From: an uncultured Lachnospiraceae bacterium
GTDB taxonomy: Bacteria > Bacillota > Clostridia > Lachnospirales > Lachnospiraceae
Reading direction: 5' to 3'
Assembly: GCA_910586705.1 (NCBI GenBank)
Contig: CAJUJK010000026.1
Coordinates: 1 to 53,776, forward strand
DNA: 53,776 bases
Shown here: positions 15,810-24,532 of the stretch, one piece after another
How the letters are laid out: every line of letters starts with the position of its first letter
Position numbering within the stretch: the stretch's first letter is position 1
Program-made: the position numbers and the translations under genes
Notes under the pieces: generated by a model
What the model was told of the DNA's origin: nothing
Seen by the model: the letters and a program-made list of their open reading frames with translations, nothing else
The model's database searches: none

Positions 15810-18800
15810 TTAATAAATTGCTTTCTTCTCGATGCTAAATTTCACCGTCACGCTGCCGCCATATCTTCCTGCCCCGGTGACTGTCACGCTGCCCTTGTTT
15901 TTGCCTGACATGATGTTCGCACCGTAGCTTACGGTATAGTCACCGTCCGTCTCTCCTGTTTCGCCGGTCAGCTTCGTCAGCTTATATTTGCCGTTTGCCG
16001 CAGTCAGTTTTGTCCCATCCTTCTCCTTATCCTTCTTCGCCGCGCTGACCGCCGCTTTCTCTCCGCAATACACCACCACGGCAGGCGTAACCTGTTCCCC
16101 GGTATAGACACTCTGTCCCACCCCTTCTGACACAATCACATACAGATTTGCCGTGGTCAGCTTCTCGGCGTAAATGTATTTTCCGAGCGGGATTTCTACG
16201 TCCGCTCCCCCGGCGTAACCGTTCTTTCCCGTCACCTTCACCACGGGCTCCGGCGGCAGCGATGTTAAGACGGCGTCTGCGCCTGCAGACGCATCCGAAG
16301 CCGCCAGCGCATCCGCGTAGGCTTTTATGATTTCCGGCGTGCACTTCGTCTCGTCGATGACATAATCCTTCGTCCCGCCTGCACCGAGAGCTTTCTTTCC
16401 CTCCACAAGCTTAAACTTGAAATCTTTGAACTTCATGCCGTTCTTCTTCTGCACCTGCGCACACGATACGGTGACAGTTCCATCCTCCATCGCCTGCTCC
16501 AGCGTCGTCGGTATGATTGTAAAGGACACTTCCACCTTTCCTGCATAGTTTCCTTTGCCCGTGACTGTCAGAAGAGGCTTCTTGTTCTCAGCCGTCTGCG
16601 CCGTTGTCACCGCACCGTTATTCTTATATTTCACCGTGTAATCCGTGCCTTCGCGCAGCGCCGTCCCCGCTTCATCCGTGACCGTGAAGGTGAGCTTCGC
16701 CCCGTTTTTGCTGTAAGCCGCCGCGCTGTCTGGTGATATTACTGTCACTTTTTCCTTTTTCAACTCCTGCGGCGTGATCTTGAAGGTCTTCTTAAAACTG
16801 CCGGTGTAGCCCGACGCGGGTTTTGCCGTAAAGGTCATGGTGGCGGTGCCCTTCTTTACGTTATTCTTATAACCGATGGTGTAATGCTCGCCGTAGGTGA
16901 GTTCTTTCGCCTGCGGATTATTTTTCGTCACTATCGTTGTCAGCTTAACTTTGTTCTGCGTCACCGCCCTCCCGGTGTAAGGCATGGAGGCACGAAAAGC
17001 ATCTGTCTGCGGCTCACTCTGCATTGCATTGTCATAAGCCTTCACGTCAATGGTATTCGCCGCGAACTTCGCGCCCGTAATCTTGAAGGTGACGCTCTTC
17101 GTGCCCACATACCCGTTTATCCCCGTAAGGGTCATGGTCGCCGTGCCTGCCGCGCGGTTTGTTCCCGCGTAGTCGATGGTGTAGTCCTTTCCCCAGACCA
17201 GACTTTCCCCGCCGGTCTTTCCGTTTTTCCCGGCTTTTACAAGGAACATATCGTTGGCATTCTCCGCAGCCGCAGCGTCTACCGTGCCGGATATCGTCAC
17301 TTTATGATATTTCTTTGTCTCCGCGTTATAATATCCGGGCGTCAGCTCCACGTCTTTCCCTGTGTAGGCAAATGTCTTCTGGTTTTTACCAAGGGTGACG
17401 GACGCGTTCTTCATCAGCTTCTGCTTGTCAGACACATACAGCTTCCGTATGACAGTGCCCGTGTAGTTGCCCTGTCCGGTAACCGTCAAGGTGAAGGCAC
17501 CGCTGTAGCCCTTGGGAATCGCAGGCAACGTGTACTGTTTCCCCGCATTCAGCGTTCCCTCCGCCTTCCAGTCTGTGCCAAGGGGATTCTTCCCAGCGTC
17601 AAAGGCTCCCTCTCCATGCGCCACGCCGAGCGTCACGGTAAAGTCCGTCCCCGCTTTCATCCCTTTCTTGTATTTCAGGGAGCCGAAGGGCTTCTGGTCT
17701 TTCGTCTGGTTCACAACGAGCTGATCCGTGTATTTCAGGGTAAAGTCCCCCGCGTCAATCCGGGCGGGCAGGATCAGAAAGTTCCGATAAATCGTCTCCG
17801 CATAATTTCCCTTGCCCGTAATGACCACGTAAGGATAATCTTTACTAAAGTGTCCTATAACATCCGTCATTTCTTCATTGTTTTTCCCCGGGTTCACGAC
17901 GCTGGCGGTTCCGCCCGCCGCCGGTTTCCCATCTCCGCCGACAGCCACCGCATTTGTGTTGTTGACATATTTTACGGTGTAATCTTTCCCGGCTTTTAAA
18001 AGCGTTTCGCCGTCGCTGTCATACACGGTCACCGCCGGTTTCTGCGCGCTTCCCGTATAGACCATGTCCGGAAGCTCCTGCACGCACAGCTTTAAGCCGT
18101 TTCCGTCCTGCGCCGCCACAGTCAGCCAGCAGGCATACAGGGTTAGGTCGGACTGCACCGTGTCCGTATCGAAATTCCACTCTTTTCCTTTGGCAAAGCT
18201 CTTATCTTTGTACCAGCCCGCGAACACATATCCCGGCTCTTTCGCTGCCGGCTTCCGCTGCTCCTCTGTCAGTTCCAGCAGCGCGCCCGACTTGATGCCG
18301 CCCTTTCTGAAATCGTCGTAATGTCCCATGCCGTCAAAGGTAACCGTATACGCCACCCGCTCCTCCGACACCGTGAGGATGCCGGGCTTGCAGGTCAGGT
18401 TATAATTCATCCCCGCATCCGCATTAGACGGCTGGATGTAATACCTGCCCGTCTTTGAAACATCAATCGAGGAAACGGCATTTTTCCCTTCTTCGTCCGT
18501 CGTGACAGTATAGGACGGAGCTGTCGTCAGCTTATCCCCGTTCAGAAGCCCCGACGTCTCATAGCCGAAAGGATTCTCCCCCACGCCGCTTTGTCCCACG
18601 GAAACCGTGCCACCGCCCGCCTGCATCAGCACGATCATGTCTTCCGCCCGCACGACGGCGTCCGCCTTTGCGATCGTGAACGGGTACTCTGCGCTACCCA
18701 CATAATCCGGGTCATCGTCCTTGACCGATACGGTCAGTTTATAGCTGCCCGCATTCACGGGCGCTTCCGCAGCATTCCCGCCCTCCTGATCTGTCCCGTT

Positions 18801-21800
18801 ACCCGAAGCCCCGCCTGACGTACCGCCCTGTGCGGGGTATGCCGTACCGTCCGCCATCGTGCCGCTGTAGTGATAGACGAGCGACACCTTCCCCGTGAGA
18901 TCCGTGCCGTCCTCCGCCTTCACCACCGCTGTCCCGCCGAAGGAGACGGGCGCACTGTTATACACGCTGTCCTGCATCTCGATGCCGGATATGACCGCCG
19001 CCTTCTTCGCCACCATGCAAACTACCACAGTCACGCTGGCGTCCTGATAGTTCCGAAAAGATACCTTTATCATCAGGAAAGCAGTTTTACCCTCCTCTGT
19101 CGCTTTGGTACCGTAGGGCAGCACGCCGTTTTTAATATCCGCCGTAACAGGTGTTTTGGAAAAGATACTGTCCAGATCCATTACGTCTGTGATCTCATAA
19201 CCGGTCTTTGCTCCGCAGTCCTTGAAGTAGTTCGTCAAGTCTATTTTCCTGTTTTCCTGCGCCTGTGCGCACTGTGCCGCCATGACACTGTGGTACTCCT
19301 TTTCCGGAGCCGCCGCCTTCCCGATGGCAAAGGTCTTCGTGACCGTGCCGCTGTAGCTGCCCGCGCCTTTAATGATAACTGTGGGCGCGGCGCTGTCTGT
19401 GGCAGGCTGCTCGCAGGCGTTTGTGTTATTGCGGTAGGATACGGTATAATCCGTGCCCTCCTCCAATGTCGCCGTCGTATTGTCTGCCTTTTTGTAAGAT
19501 ACCGACATCTTCGGCATCTTGGGCTGTCCGTCGTAGATATACGTTTCTGACGGGAATATAACAGTCGTATTTTCAGCGGACAGTCCGTAGGTAACCGTCA
19601 AAATGATTTCCGCCGTCAAAACCGTGCCTCCGCTCTGATACGTGACGACCAGCTTCTTTTCGCCCGGCTCAGTTGTATCAATCTGTGCGGCGTTGGTCGT
19701 ATACCCGTCCGTCTCATTCGTTTTTTCCGCCAGCTTCCTTACGCTGCCGTCCGCCCCGTAATAAGTTACCGTCAAATCATCAAGCCCGATTTCCTCGCCG
19801 CACCCGTACAGCGCCTTCTTTTTAGAAACTTCCATACGCGCTGTAGAAACGGAGGGCTTGCTGCCCTTTTGGATCAGTACACTGTAGGAAAGATTTTTCG
19901 GCAGACAGTTATCTGTAAGCTTCGTCCCGTCCGCCATGTACCAGTCGCCTTCCGGCAGAGGAATCTCTTTCGCTACATTATAAGGCGTATAAATCGTAGT
20001 AAGTTTATCACACTCTCTAAAAATCCAGTCCGACTTGGACGCACCTATATTATTATAATTGAAATTGCTTAAATCCAGACTCTCCAGACTGGAACATCCA
20101 GAAAACATCCAACTCGTCGAATTGATATAATTTTTCTGTATTGTACCTTCCACATTGACATCCAAATTAATAATATTTTTTCCGATATCACCCAATTTCA
20201 CTTCTTTTAAATTTGTGCAGCCACTAAACAGAGACGAAAAATCTTTCAGATTATCGATATCCATTCCGCTCAGATTGACACTGGAAAGACTACTGCAGCC
20301 ATAAAATATACTATCCATATATCTTATCTTACCAAAATCTAACCCGCTCAGATTGACACTGGTCAAGTTATCCTGATTCGCAAACATCTCGTCTATATCC
20401 GTCACATTCTCCGTGTTTAAGCCGCTCAGATCAATCTTGGTTACAGAACTGCCTCCAAACGTAAAATATTGATCCACCATCATAATATCCGCAAACATAG
20501 CGGACATATCCGTCACATGTTCCGTATTCAGGGTATGCAGATCGATTTCCCCTCTGGGACAGCCAAACATCATTCTCATATTCGTTACGGTATCGGTCCG
20601 CAGCTCACTAAAATCCATGCCCGTTACATCACATGCTATAAACAAACCCAGCAAGGATGTTACACCATCAGTATTTAACCTGTCAAAATCCAACTGTTTC
20701 ACATCACAGTTAGCGAACATTCCATACATGCTGTTAACACTGCTCAGATCAAGCCAGCTTAAGTCAAGCCATTTCAGACCTATCCTGTCCTGATTGCCAA
20801 ACTTCGGATTGCAGGCAAACATCATACCCATATCTGTCACACTACGCGTCGTAAAGCTGCCGCCAAGCGTGAGACGATGGAAGCCACAGTTCCGAAACAT
20901 ACTCTCCATATCCGTCACGTTCGCCGTATCCCAGCCGCTCAAATTCAAATCATCAAGAACTTCACACTCACTGAACATACTTGACATATCCGTCACGTTG
21001 CCTGTGTTAAAATTTTGTCCGAAATCAATATTTTTCAGTTTAAAGCATCTGGAAAACATATCGGACATGTTCGTTACTGCGCTGGTGTCCGATCCTGCAA
21101 AAGAAACACTGGTCAGATTGCTGCACCAAAAAAACATATAGGAAGCATCGGTCATACCTGTCACTCTGATCTCCGCTGTCTTTATTTTACCTCTGGTACT
21201 AAAATCTTTGCACCACGGCGCCCTGTCCGTTATGTACATTTTGCCCGGCTCCGCAAAATCCCCTGTTCCTTCCACCGTCAGCTTTCCATCCTTATCGATC
21301 ACCCATGTAATATTCTCATAGGTACCACTGGCGATCGCATCCGCTGGCACAGCCAATGCGCGCACTTCTCCCATCACTTCCATGTCATTCTCCGACACGG
21401 AATTATCTGACACAGAATCCTTTTCTTCTTCCTCCTCCGGCGTCTCGTCCTCTTTTGAAGCGCCCGGCTCTTCCTCCGGGTCGTCTGTTACCGTGTCTCC
21501 TTCATCCGGGTTTTGTGTATTGTCCCTGTCCGTTCCGTCCCCGGGATTCTGTGCTTCGTCCCCGTCTTTCCCATCGTCAGGATTTTGTATGTCGTTCCCG
21601 TCCGTTCCATCCCCGGAATTCTGTGCGTCGTCCCCATCTTCCCCATCACCGGGATTCTGTGCGTTATCCCCGCCCTTTTCGTCGTCGGGGTTCTGCTCTC
21701 CTTCCCCCTCTTTTTCCTCGTCGGGGTTCTTCGTCTGGTTTTCTCCACCTTCGCCACCGGGATTCGTCAATTTACTCTCACCGTTGTCTTCACCCGGATT

Positions 21801-22010
21801 TTCCGCTGCCCATTCTCTATTTCCGTCGTCGGGAGTCCGTGCTTCCCCTGCCCCGTTTTCGTCAGATCCCTGTGTCTGCTCCACCGCTGCCGTGTTCTCC
21901 TGCGCCCATACGGACGTCACGGATGCCACATCAACTGCAAACAGGCTGATACAGAATAACCCTGTTATCAGCCTGTGCCTTGTCTTTCCCACTTTCTCTG
22001 TCTGCCACAT
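15810..22010 (-). CDS. Giant secreted repeat protein (BspA/DUF285 repeats, Ig-like/MBG-type repeats, InlB B-repeat)
   Basis: 2066 residues, the longest gene here. A signal peptide ends at VWA-QE (about residue 36). Residues 40-205 are a Glu/Asp/Gly/Asn-rich stalk with 12-residue QNPDDGKDGDEA-like repeats (106-171). About 265-700 holds many DUF285/BspA units built on VTDMSSMFSEC and LDLSG. About 1220-1290 is a Listeria-Bacteroides (InlB B) repeat, YTVTFDGMGHYDDF ending LTLYACW. Much of the rest to the end is Ig/MBG-type strand repeats containing YTVKYKNN and VTGKGNYAG. No LPXTG motif, C-terminal helix or choline/SLH/LysM anchor is visible, so how it stays on the surface is unclear. Adhesion is plausible, not shown. 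Expression may be phase variable (see 22074-22104). GAGG lies 9 nt before the ATG. Confidence 0.9.
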   Translation of the reverse strand: MWQTEKVGKTRHRLITGLFCISLFAVDVASVTSVWAQENTAAVEQTQGSDENGAGEARTPDDGNREWAAENPGEDNGESKLTNPGGEGGENQTKNPDEEKEGEGEQNPDDEKGGDNAQNPGDGEDGDDAQNSGDGTDGNDIQNPDDGKDGDEAQNPGDGTDRDNTQNPDEGDTVTDDPEEEPGASKEDETPEEEEEKDSVSDNSVSENDMEVMGEVRALAVPADAIASGTYENITWVIDKDGKLTVEGTGDFAEPGKMYITDRAPWCKDFSTRGKIKTAEIRVTGMTDASYMFFWCSNLTSVSFAGSDTSAVTNMSDMFSRCFKLKNIDFGQNFNTGNVTDMSSMFSECEVLDDLNLSGWDTANVTDMESMFRNCGFHRLTLGGSFTTRSVTDMGMMFACNPKFGNQDRIGLKWLDLSWLDLSSVNSMYGMFANCDVKQLDFDRLNTDGVTSLLGLFIACDVTGMDFSELRTDTVTNMRMMFGCPRGEIDLHTLNTEHVTDMSAMFADIMMVDQYFTFGGSSVTKIDLSGLNTENVTDIDEMFANQDNLTSVNLSGLDFGKIRYMDSIFYGCSSLSSVNLSGMDIDNLKDFSSLFSGCTNLKEVKLGDIGKNIINLDVNVEGTIQKNYINSTSWMFSGCSSLESLDLSNFNYNNIGASKSDWIFRECDKLTTIYTPYNVAKEIPLPEGDWYMADGTKLTDNCLPKNLSYSVLIQKGSKPSVSTARMEVSKKKALYGCGEEIGLDDLTVTYYGADGSVRKLAEKTNETDGYTTNAAQIDTTEPGEKKLVVTYQSGGTVLTAEIILTVTYGLSAENTTVIFPSETYIYDGQPKMPKMSVSYKKADNTTATLEEGTDYTVSYRNNTNACEQPATDSAAPTVIIKGAGSYSGTVTKTFAIGKAAAPEKEYHSVMAAQCAQAQENRKIDLTNYFKDCGAKTGYEITDVMDLDSIFSKTPVTADIKNGVLPYGTKATEEGKTAFLMIKVSFRNYQDASVTVVVCMVAKKAAVISGIEMQDSVYNSAPVSFGGTAVVKAEDGTDLTGKVSLVYHYSGTMADGTAYPAQGGTSGGASGNGTDQEGGNAAEAPVNAGSYKLTVSVKDDDPDYVGSAEYPFTIAKADAVVRAEDMIVLMQAGGGTVSVGQSGVGENPFGYETSGLLNGDKLTTAPSYTVTTDEEGKNAVSSIDVSKTGRYYIQPSNADAGMNYNLTCKPGILTVSEERVAYTVTFDGMGHYDDFRKGGIKSGALLELTEEQRKPAAKEPGYVFAGWYKDKSFAKGKEWNFDTDTVQSDLTLYACWLTVAAQDGNGLKLCVQELPDMVYTGSAQKPAVTVYDSDGETLLKAGKDYTVKYVNNTNAVAVGGDGKPAAGGTASVVNPGKNNEEMTDVIGHFSKDYPYVVITGKGNYAETIYRNFLILPARIDAGDFTLKYTDQLVVNQTKDQKPFGSLKYKKGMKAGTDFTVTLGVAHGEGAFDAGKNPLGTDWKAEGTLNAGKQYTLPAIPKGYSGAFTLTVTGQGNYTGTVIRKLYVSDKQKLMKNASVTLGKNQKTFAYTGKDVELTPGYYNAETKKYHKVTISGTVDAAAAENANDMFLVKAGKNGKTGGESLVWGKDYTIDYAGTNRAAGTATMTLTGINGYVGTKSVTFKITGAKFAANTIDVKAYDNAMQSEPQTDAFRASMPYTGRAVTQNKVKLTTIVTKNNPQAKELTYGEHYTIGYKNNVKKGTATMTFTAKPASGYTGSFKKTFKITPQELKKEKVTVISPDSAAAYSKNGAKLTFTVTDEAGTALREGTDYTVKYKNNGAVTTAQTAENKKPLLTVTGKGNYAGKVEVSFTIIPTTLEQAMEDGTVTVSCAQVQKKNGMKFKDFKFKLVEGKKALGAGGTKDYVIDETKCTPEIIKAYADALAASDASAGADAVLTSLPPEPVVKVTGKNGYAGGADVEIPLGKYIYAEKLTTANLYVIVSEGVGQSVYTGEQVTPAVVVYCGEKAAVSAAKKDKEKDGTKLTAANGKYKLTKLTGETGETDGDYTVSYGANIMSGKNKGSVTVTGAGRYGGSVTVKFSIEKKAIY
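21498..21695 (-). repeat. 36-bp tandem repeats in the acidic stalk
   Basis: Five full 12-residue units and a half unit, consensus QNP(D/G)DG(T/K)DG(D/N)(D/E)A, at residues 106-171. The 36-bp length keeps the frame, so copy-number changes would lengthen or shorten the stalk. Confidence 0.85.
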
Positions 22011-22073
22011 TCTCTTTTTCCTCTCATTTCCTTAATCTCATATAACCTGATTATGTGTGATTTTATCCTTTTC

Positions 22074-22104
22074 ATCTTACCCCCCCCCCGCACAAATTTG
22101 TCAA
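22074..22104 (-). promoter_or_regulatory. Promoter of the giant surface protein with a ten-G spacer tract
   Basis: Minus strand: a perfect -35 TTGACA (22099-22104), a 19 nt spacer (22080-22098) and -10 TAAGAT (22074-22079). The ten spacer bases next to the -10 are all G (plus-strand C, 22080-22089). Loss of two Gs would give the optimal 17 nt spacer. This is the architecture of slipped-strand phase-variable promoters. Start point about 22067; leader about 57 nt. Confidence 0.75.
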
Positions 22105-22143
22105 GAAACAATCCGGGGCATGATGCCTTCTTCGCAAGTCCTT

Positions 22144-22199
22144 CTGACTCTGCTTTTGCGTATGAGCAGACGCAAGATGCTTGCATCTTTCGTTCGCGC
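22144..22199. repeat. Dispersed palindromic repeat, family B copy 1
   Basis: GACTCTGCTTTTGCGTATGA, then GCAGACGC, then the palindrome AAGATGC-TT-GCATCTT (22174-22189), then TCGTTCGCGC. The same order of motifs is found at 38140-38190 and in the tandem array at 53153-53432. It lies between the giant-gene promoter and the terminator of the ATPase gene. Confidence 0.6.
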
Positions 22200-22232
22200 A
22201 AAAAAACAGCCTTGAGTTTCCTCCTGGCTGTT
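22200..22232 (-). terminator. Terminator of the AAA/PD-(D/E)XK ATPase gene
   Basis: Minus strand AACAGCC, a 14 nt loop and GGCTGTT with a run of seven Ts (plus strand 22200-22206 are A). Confidence 0.8.
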
Positions 22233-22256
22233 CCTTCTATATCATTGAGATTATTT

Positions 22257-23858
22257 CTATTTTAAGACATTTTTTGCCGTCTCTCTAGTCGTCTGTTCCG
22301 CCCTCTCGATCACACAATCGTGTTCTTTCTTTTCCTTATCATAATTGATTCCCACAAGCAGAATTTCCCCGGCATAACCCTCCAAAGCCTGTGTATACTT
22401 CCTGTCCTTTATCTGCTGTATGGCAGTCTCAGCAGTCTTATCATATTTCAACTCTACCACAAAAGCCGGTCTGTCCGTGTGCGGCAGCGGCAGGAATACT
22501 ACGTCCGCAAACCCTCGTCCCGTCGGCATCTCCCTGATAATCCTGTAATCCTTCCTCGCGCTGTAGTACGCAAGCCCGATGGCACAGCCAAGCGAGTTCT
22601 CATCATTGTAAGTCAGGATGGACGAGACTTCCGTGTGCGCCCGGTCAAGCCCTTCGGCAACACTCTTTTCATCGCCGCGCAGGGTATCTTCCAGAAGCTT
22701 CTCCGATGCCTTTAAGACGCGCATCACCTCCGCCCAGCCGCCCGCGCTCATGGCATTCTCAAACTCCCGAACGATCTCCTTGTTTGGAATAAAAGCCTCC
22801 TCCCTCTCGCAGTCATAACCGAGATAGCCCAGATGGATCAACAGCGTGAGCACATCGTCCCTGCTCTCCAAATTTCGCATATCATTCCGAAAGTTCAACG
22901 TGTTGACCTTCACCTGCTCCCCGCCGAGCATTCGCACAATATCCGCCCGCAGCCCGTCAAAATCCATATCCATATATATCTTCAACGCCTCAAAGGTTTC
23001 TGTCTTCGTCCAGTAATTGGAAAGGACGCGGTTCTGCATTGCCGCCACCACGGACCGCGGATTATAAATATGACGGATTTTCCGAAATCTATAGCCGTCA
23101 TACCAGTGTCCCGTCTCGGAAAAGTCCATGTCGTACCGCCTACATAGCGCCTTTACCTCCTCTTCTGTAAACCCCGTATATTCCTCAAAATTAAACTGAT
23201 CCGTCATGGAATACTCCTGAAACATATTCAGGGCGGAGTGTATGCCGTATTTCTTGACCGGAAGGATTCCCGTCATATACGCCAGCGCCACATAGGGCTG
23301 GTCCTTTAACAGGTTCCGCAGGAAATCAAGATACTGTTTTTGTAAGTCTTCCGCTTCCTGCCTCTCACGCATCACGCAGTCCCACTCGTCAATCAGGATG
23401 ATGAACTGATTGCCTGTTTTCGCATATATTTTCTCAAGCGCCTCCGCCAGACCAAATCCCTGTCTATTCAAAAAATCTCCGTAGTTCTCACGCAGGTCCT
23501 CAACAACGACTTCTTCCAGATATTCTGTTATCTCCCGCACTTTTGCACGGATCAAAAACTGCTGCATATTTAGGAAAATCACATCATACTGATTCAGATG
23601 TTCCCGAAAGGACGCATCCCTTTCAATCTGCAGCCCGTTAAAAAGATCCGCGGAATCACAGCCACGGCTGTAATATGCCGCAAGCATATCAAGTGTCATG
23701 GATTTTCCAAACCTACGCGGCCTGCTGACACAAATATATTGATCCCTCGTATTAAGTTTCGCGTTCGTCTCTGCAATCAGTCCCGTCTTGTCCACATAAA
23801 TTTCAGAACGAATTGATTTCCAAAATCCCTGTTTCCCCGGATTCAGATAAATTCCCAT
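22257..23858 (-). CDS. AAA-ATPase-like/PD-(D/E)XK nuclease-like protein
   Basis: 533 residues. The N-terminal ATPase domain begins GIYLNPGKQGFWKSIRSEIY followed by VDKTGLI, with a P-loop PRRFGKSMTLDML and Walker B FIILIDEWDCVM. The C-terminal domain has the nuclease-fold strand AFVVELKYDKTAETAIQQIK, matching the PD-(D/E)XK_9 region that accompanies this ATPase. Proteins of this pair of families are present in many copies in Lachnospiraceae and Bacteroides; their function is unknown, and mobile or defence roles have been guessed. It is monocistronic, GAGG lies 9 nt before the ATG, and a terminator follows. Confidence 0.9.
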   Translation of the reverse strand: MGIYLNPGKQGFWKSIRSEIYVDKTGLIAETNAKLNTRDQYICVSRPRRFGKSMTLDMLAAYYSRGCDSADLFNGLQIERDASFREHLNQYDVIFLNMQQFLIRAKVREITEYLEEVVVEDLRENYGDFLNRQGFGLAEALEKIYAKTGNQFIILIDEWDCVMRERQEAEDLQKQYLDFLRNLLKDQPYVALAYMTGILPVKKYGIHSALNMFQEYSMTDQFNFEEYTGFTEEEVKALCRRYDMDFSETGHWYDGYRFRKIRHIYNPRSVVAAMQNRVLSNYWTKTETFEALKIYMDMDFDGLRADIVRMLGGEQVKVNTLNFRNDMRNLESRDDVLTLLIHLGYLGYDCEREEAFIPNKEIVREFENAMSAGGWAEVMRVLKASEKLLEDTLRGDEKSVAEGLDRAHTEVSSILTYNDENSLGCAIGLAYYSARKDYRIIREMPTGRGFADVVFLPLPHTDRPAFVVELKYDKTAETAIQQIKDRKYTQALEGYAGEILLVGINYDKEKKEHDCVIERAEQTTRETAKNVLK

Positions 23859-23870
23859 AAGCGATACCTC

Positions 23871-23903
23871 ATAAATAAGGCGGTCCCTGTCCGGAGCCGC
23901 CTT
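23871..23903 (-). terminator. Stem-loop terminator after the small acidic membrane protein gene
   Basis: AAGGCGG (23877-23883) pairs with CCGCCTT (23897-23903), with an inner TCC/GGA. The minus strand continues TTATTTAT, a moderate T-rich tail. Confidence 0.6.
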
Positions 23904-23942
23904 TGTATATATGTTATCAAACTGTCCACTCGCAAACCCGCG

Positions 23943-24290
23943 CTACATCGCATCCATGGAACCGTCGCTCTCGTCATCATCATCGAAGAACTCTTCCACT
24001 TTCTTCACGCCGCCGACAACCTTGTCGGTCACCTCCGCTTTCGCCGCCTGAATGCCTTCCTTAAATTCCTCACCCGCGCTGTTCTCCTCCGCCTTTCCGA
24101 GGTCAAGATCCACGTAGTTGCGATCCGTTTCACCCTCGTCGAGATCGTCGTCAAAATTGTCGAAATCCTCATCGTCGTCAAAATCATCGTCCATCAGCGC
24201 GTCCCTGCCCTTCAGGTAATAGTACGCACCTCCCGCTACGGCGCCAAGAGCCGCTGTCACCATCAATAACTTACCGAATTTTTTCGCCAT
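23943..24290 (-). CDS. Small membrane-anchored acidic protein, function unknown
   Basis: 115 residues. One N-terminal hydrophobic segment, LLMVTAALGAVAGGAYYYL, is followed by a very acidic linker (DDDFDDDEDFDNFDDD) and a more normal tail ending EEFFDDDDESDGSMDAM. The segment GIQAAKAEVTDKVVGGVKKV looks amphipathic, somewhat like YtxH-type proteins, but I do not recognise a family. GGAGAACACTG precedes the ATG. It is divergent from the TetR regulator with 242 nt between the start codons, so TetR control is possible but unproven. Confidence 0.75.
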   Translation of the reverse strand: MAKKFGKLLMVTAALGAVAGGAYYYLKGRDALMDDDFDDDEDFDNFDDDLDEGETDRNYVDLDLGKAEENSAGEEFKEGIQAAKAEVTDKVVGGVKKVEEFFDDDDESDGSMDAM

Positions 24291-24458
24291 CAGTGTTCTC
24301 CTTTCACCGCATCACATCCTATTACCATTATATTAATACTATTTTGTGAAAATGAAAAGAGAATATGTATAAAAAAAGAGAAAACTTTGTGAAAATAGCA
24401 TCCGGGGTACAACATCTTGTAGCTGAAAATTTTCTTAAAACTAGTTTTTCACAGAACA

Positions 24459-24487
24459 TTGAATCCCTCCCGGTGTTGTGCTATAGT
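24459..24487 (+). promoter_or_regulatory. Sigma-A promoter of the TetR gene
   Basis: TTGAAT (24459-24464), 17 nt spacer, TATAGT (24482-24487) with TG one base before it (extended -10). Start point near 24494. Confidence 0.75.
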
Positions 24488-24490
24488 TAT

Positions 24491-24511
24491 ATTCGACCGA
24501 AAAGGTCAATT
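24491..24511. promoter_or_regulatory. Probable TetR autoregulatory operator
   Basis: ATTCGACC-GAAAA-GGTCAATT is an imperfect inverted repeat with a perfect GACC/GGTC core. It covers the likely start point of the TetR promoter, the usual place for an autorepressor site. Confidence 0.5.
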
Positions 24512-24532
24512 TATGTAGAAATTGGGGAGAAC

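Noticed and set aside
21382..22035. Plus-strand frames rich in Ser/Pro/Phe opposite the giant protein's stalk
   Set aside because: All plus-strand frames are open because the stalk DNA is repetitive; no start signal or domain is seen.
22080..22089. The ten-C run as a sequencing artefact
   Set aside because: It cannot be excluded by eye, but its exact placement between a perfect -35 and a -10 favours biology; kept as a finding with read-level checking advised.
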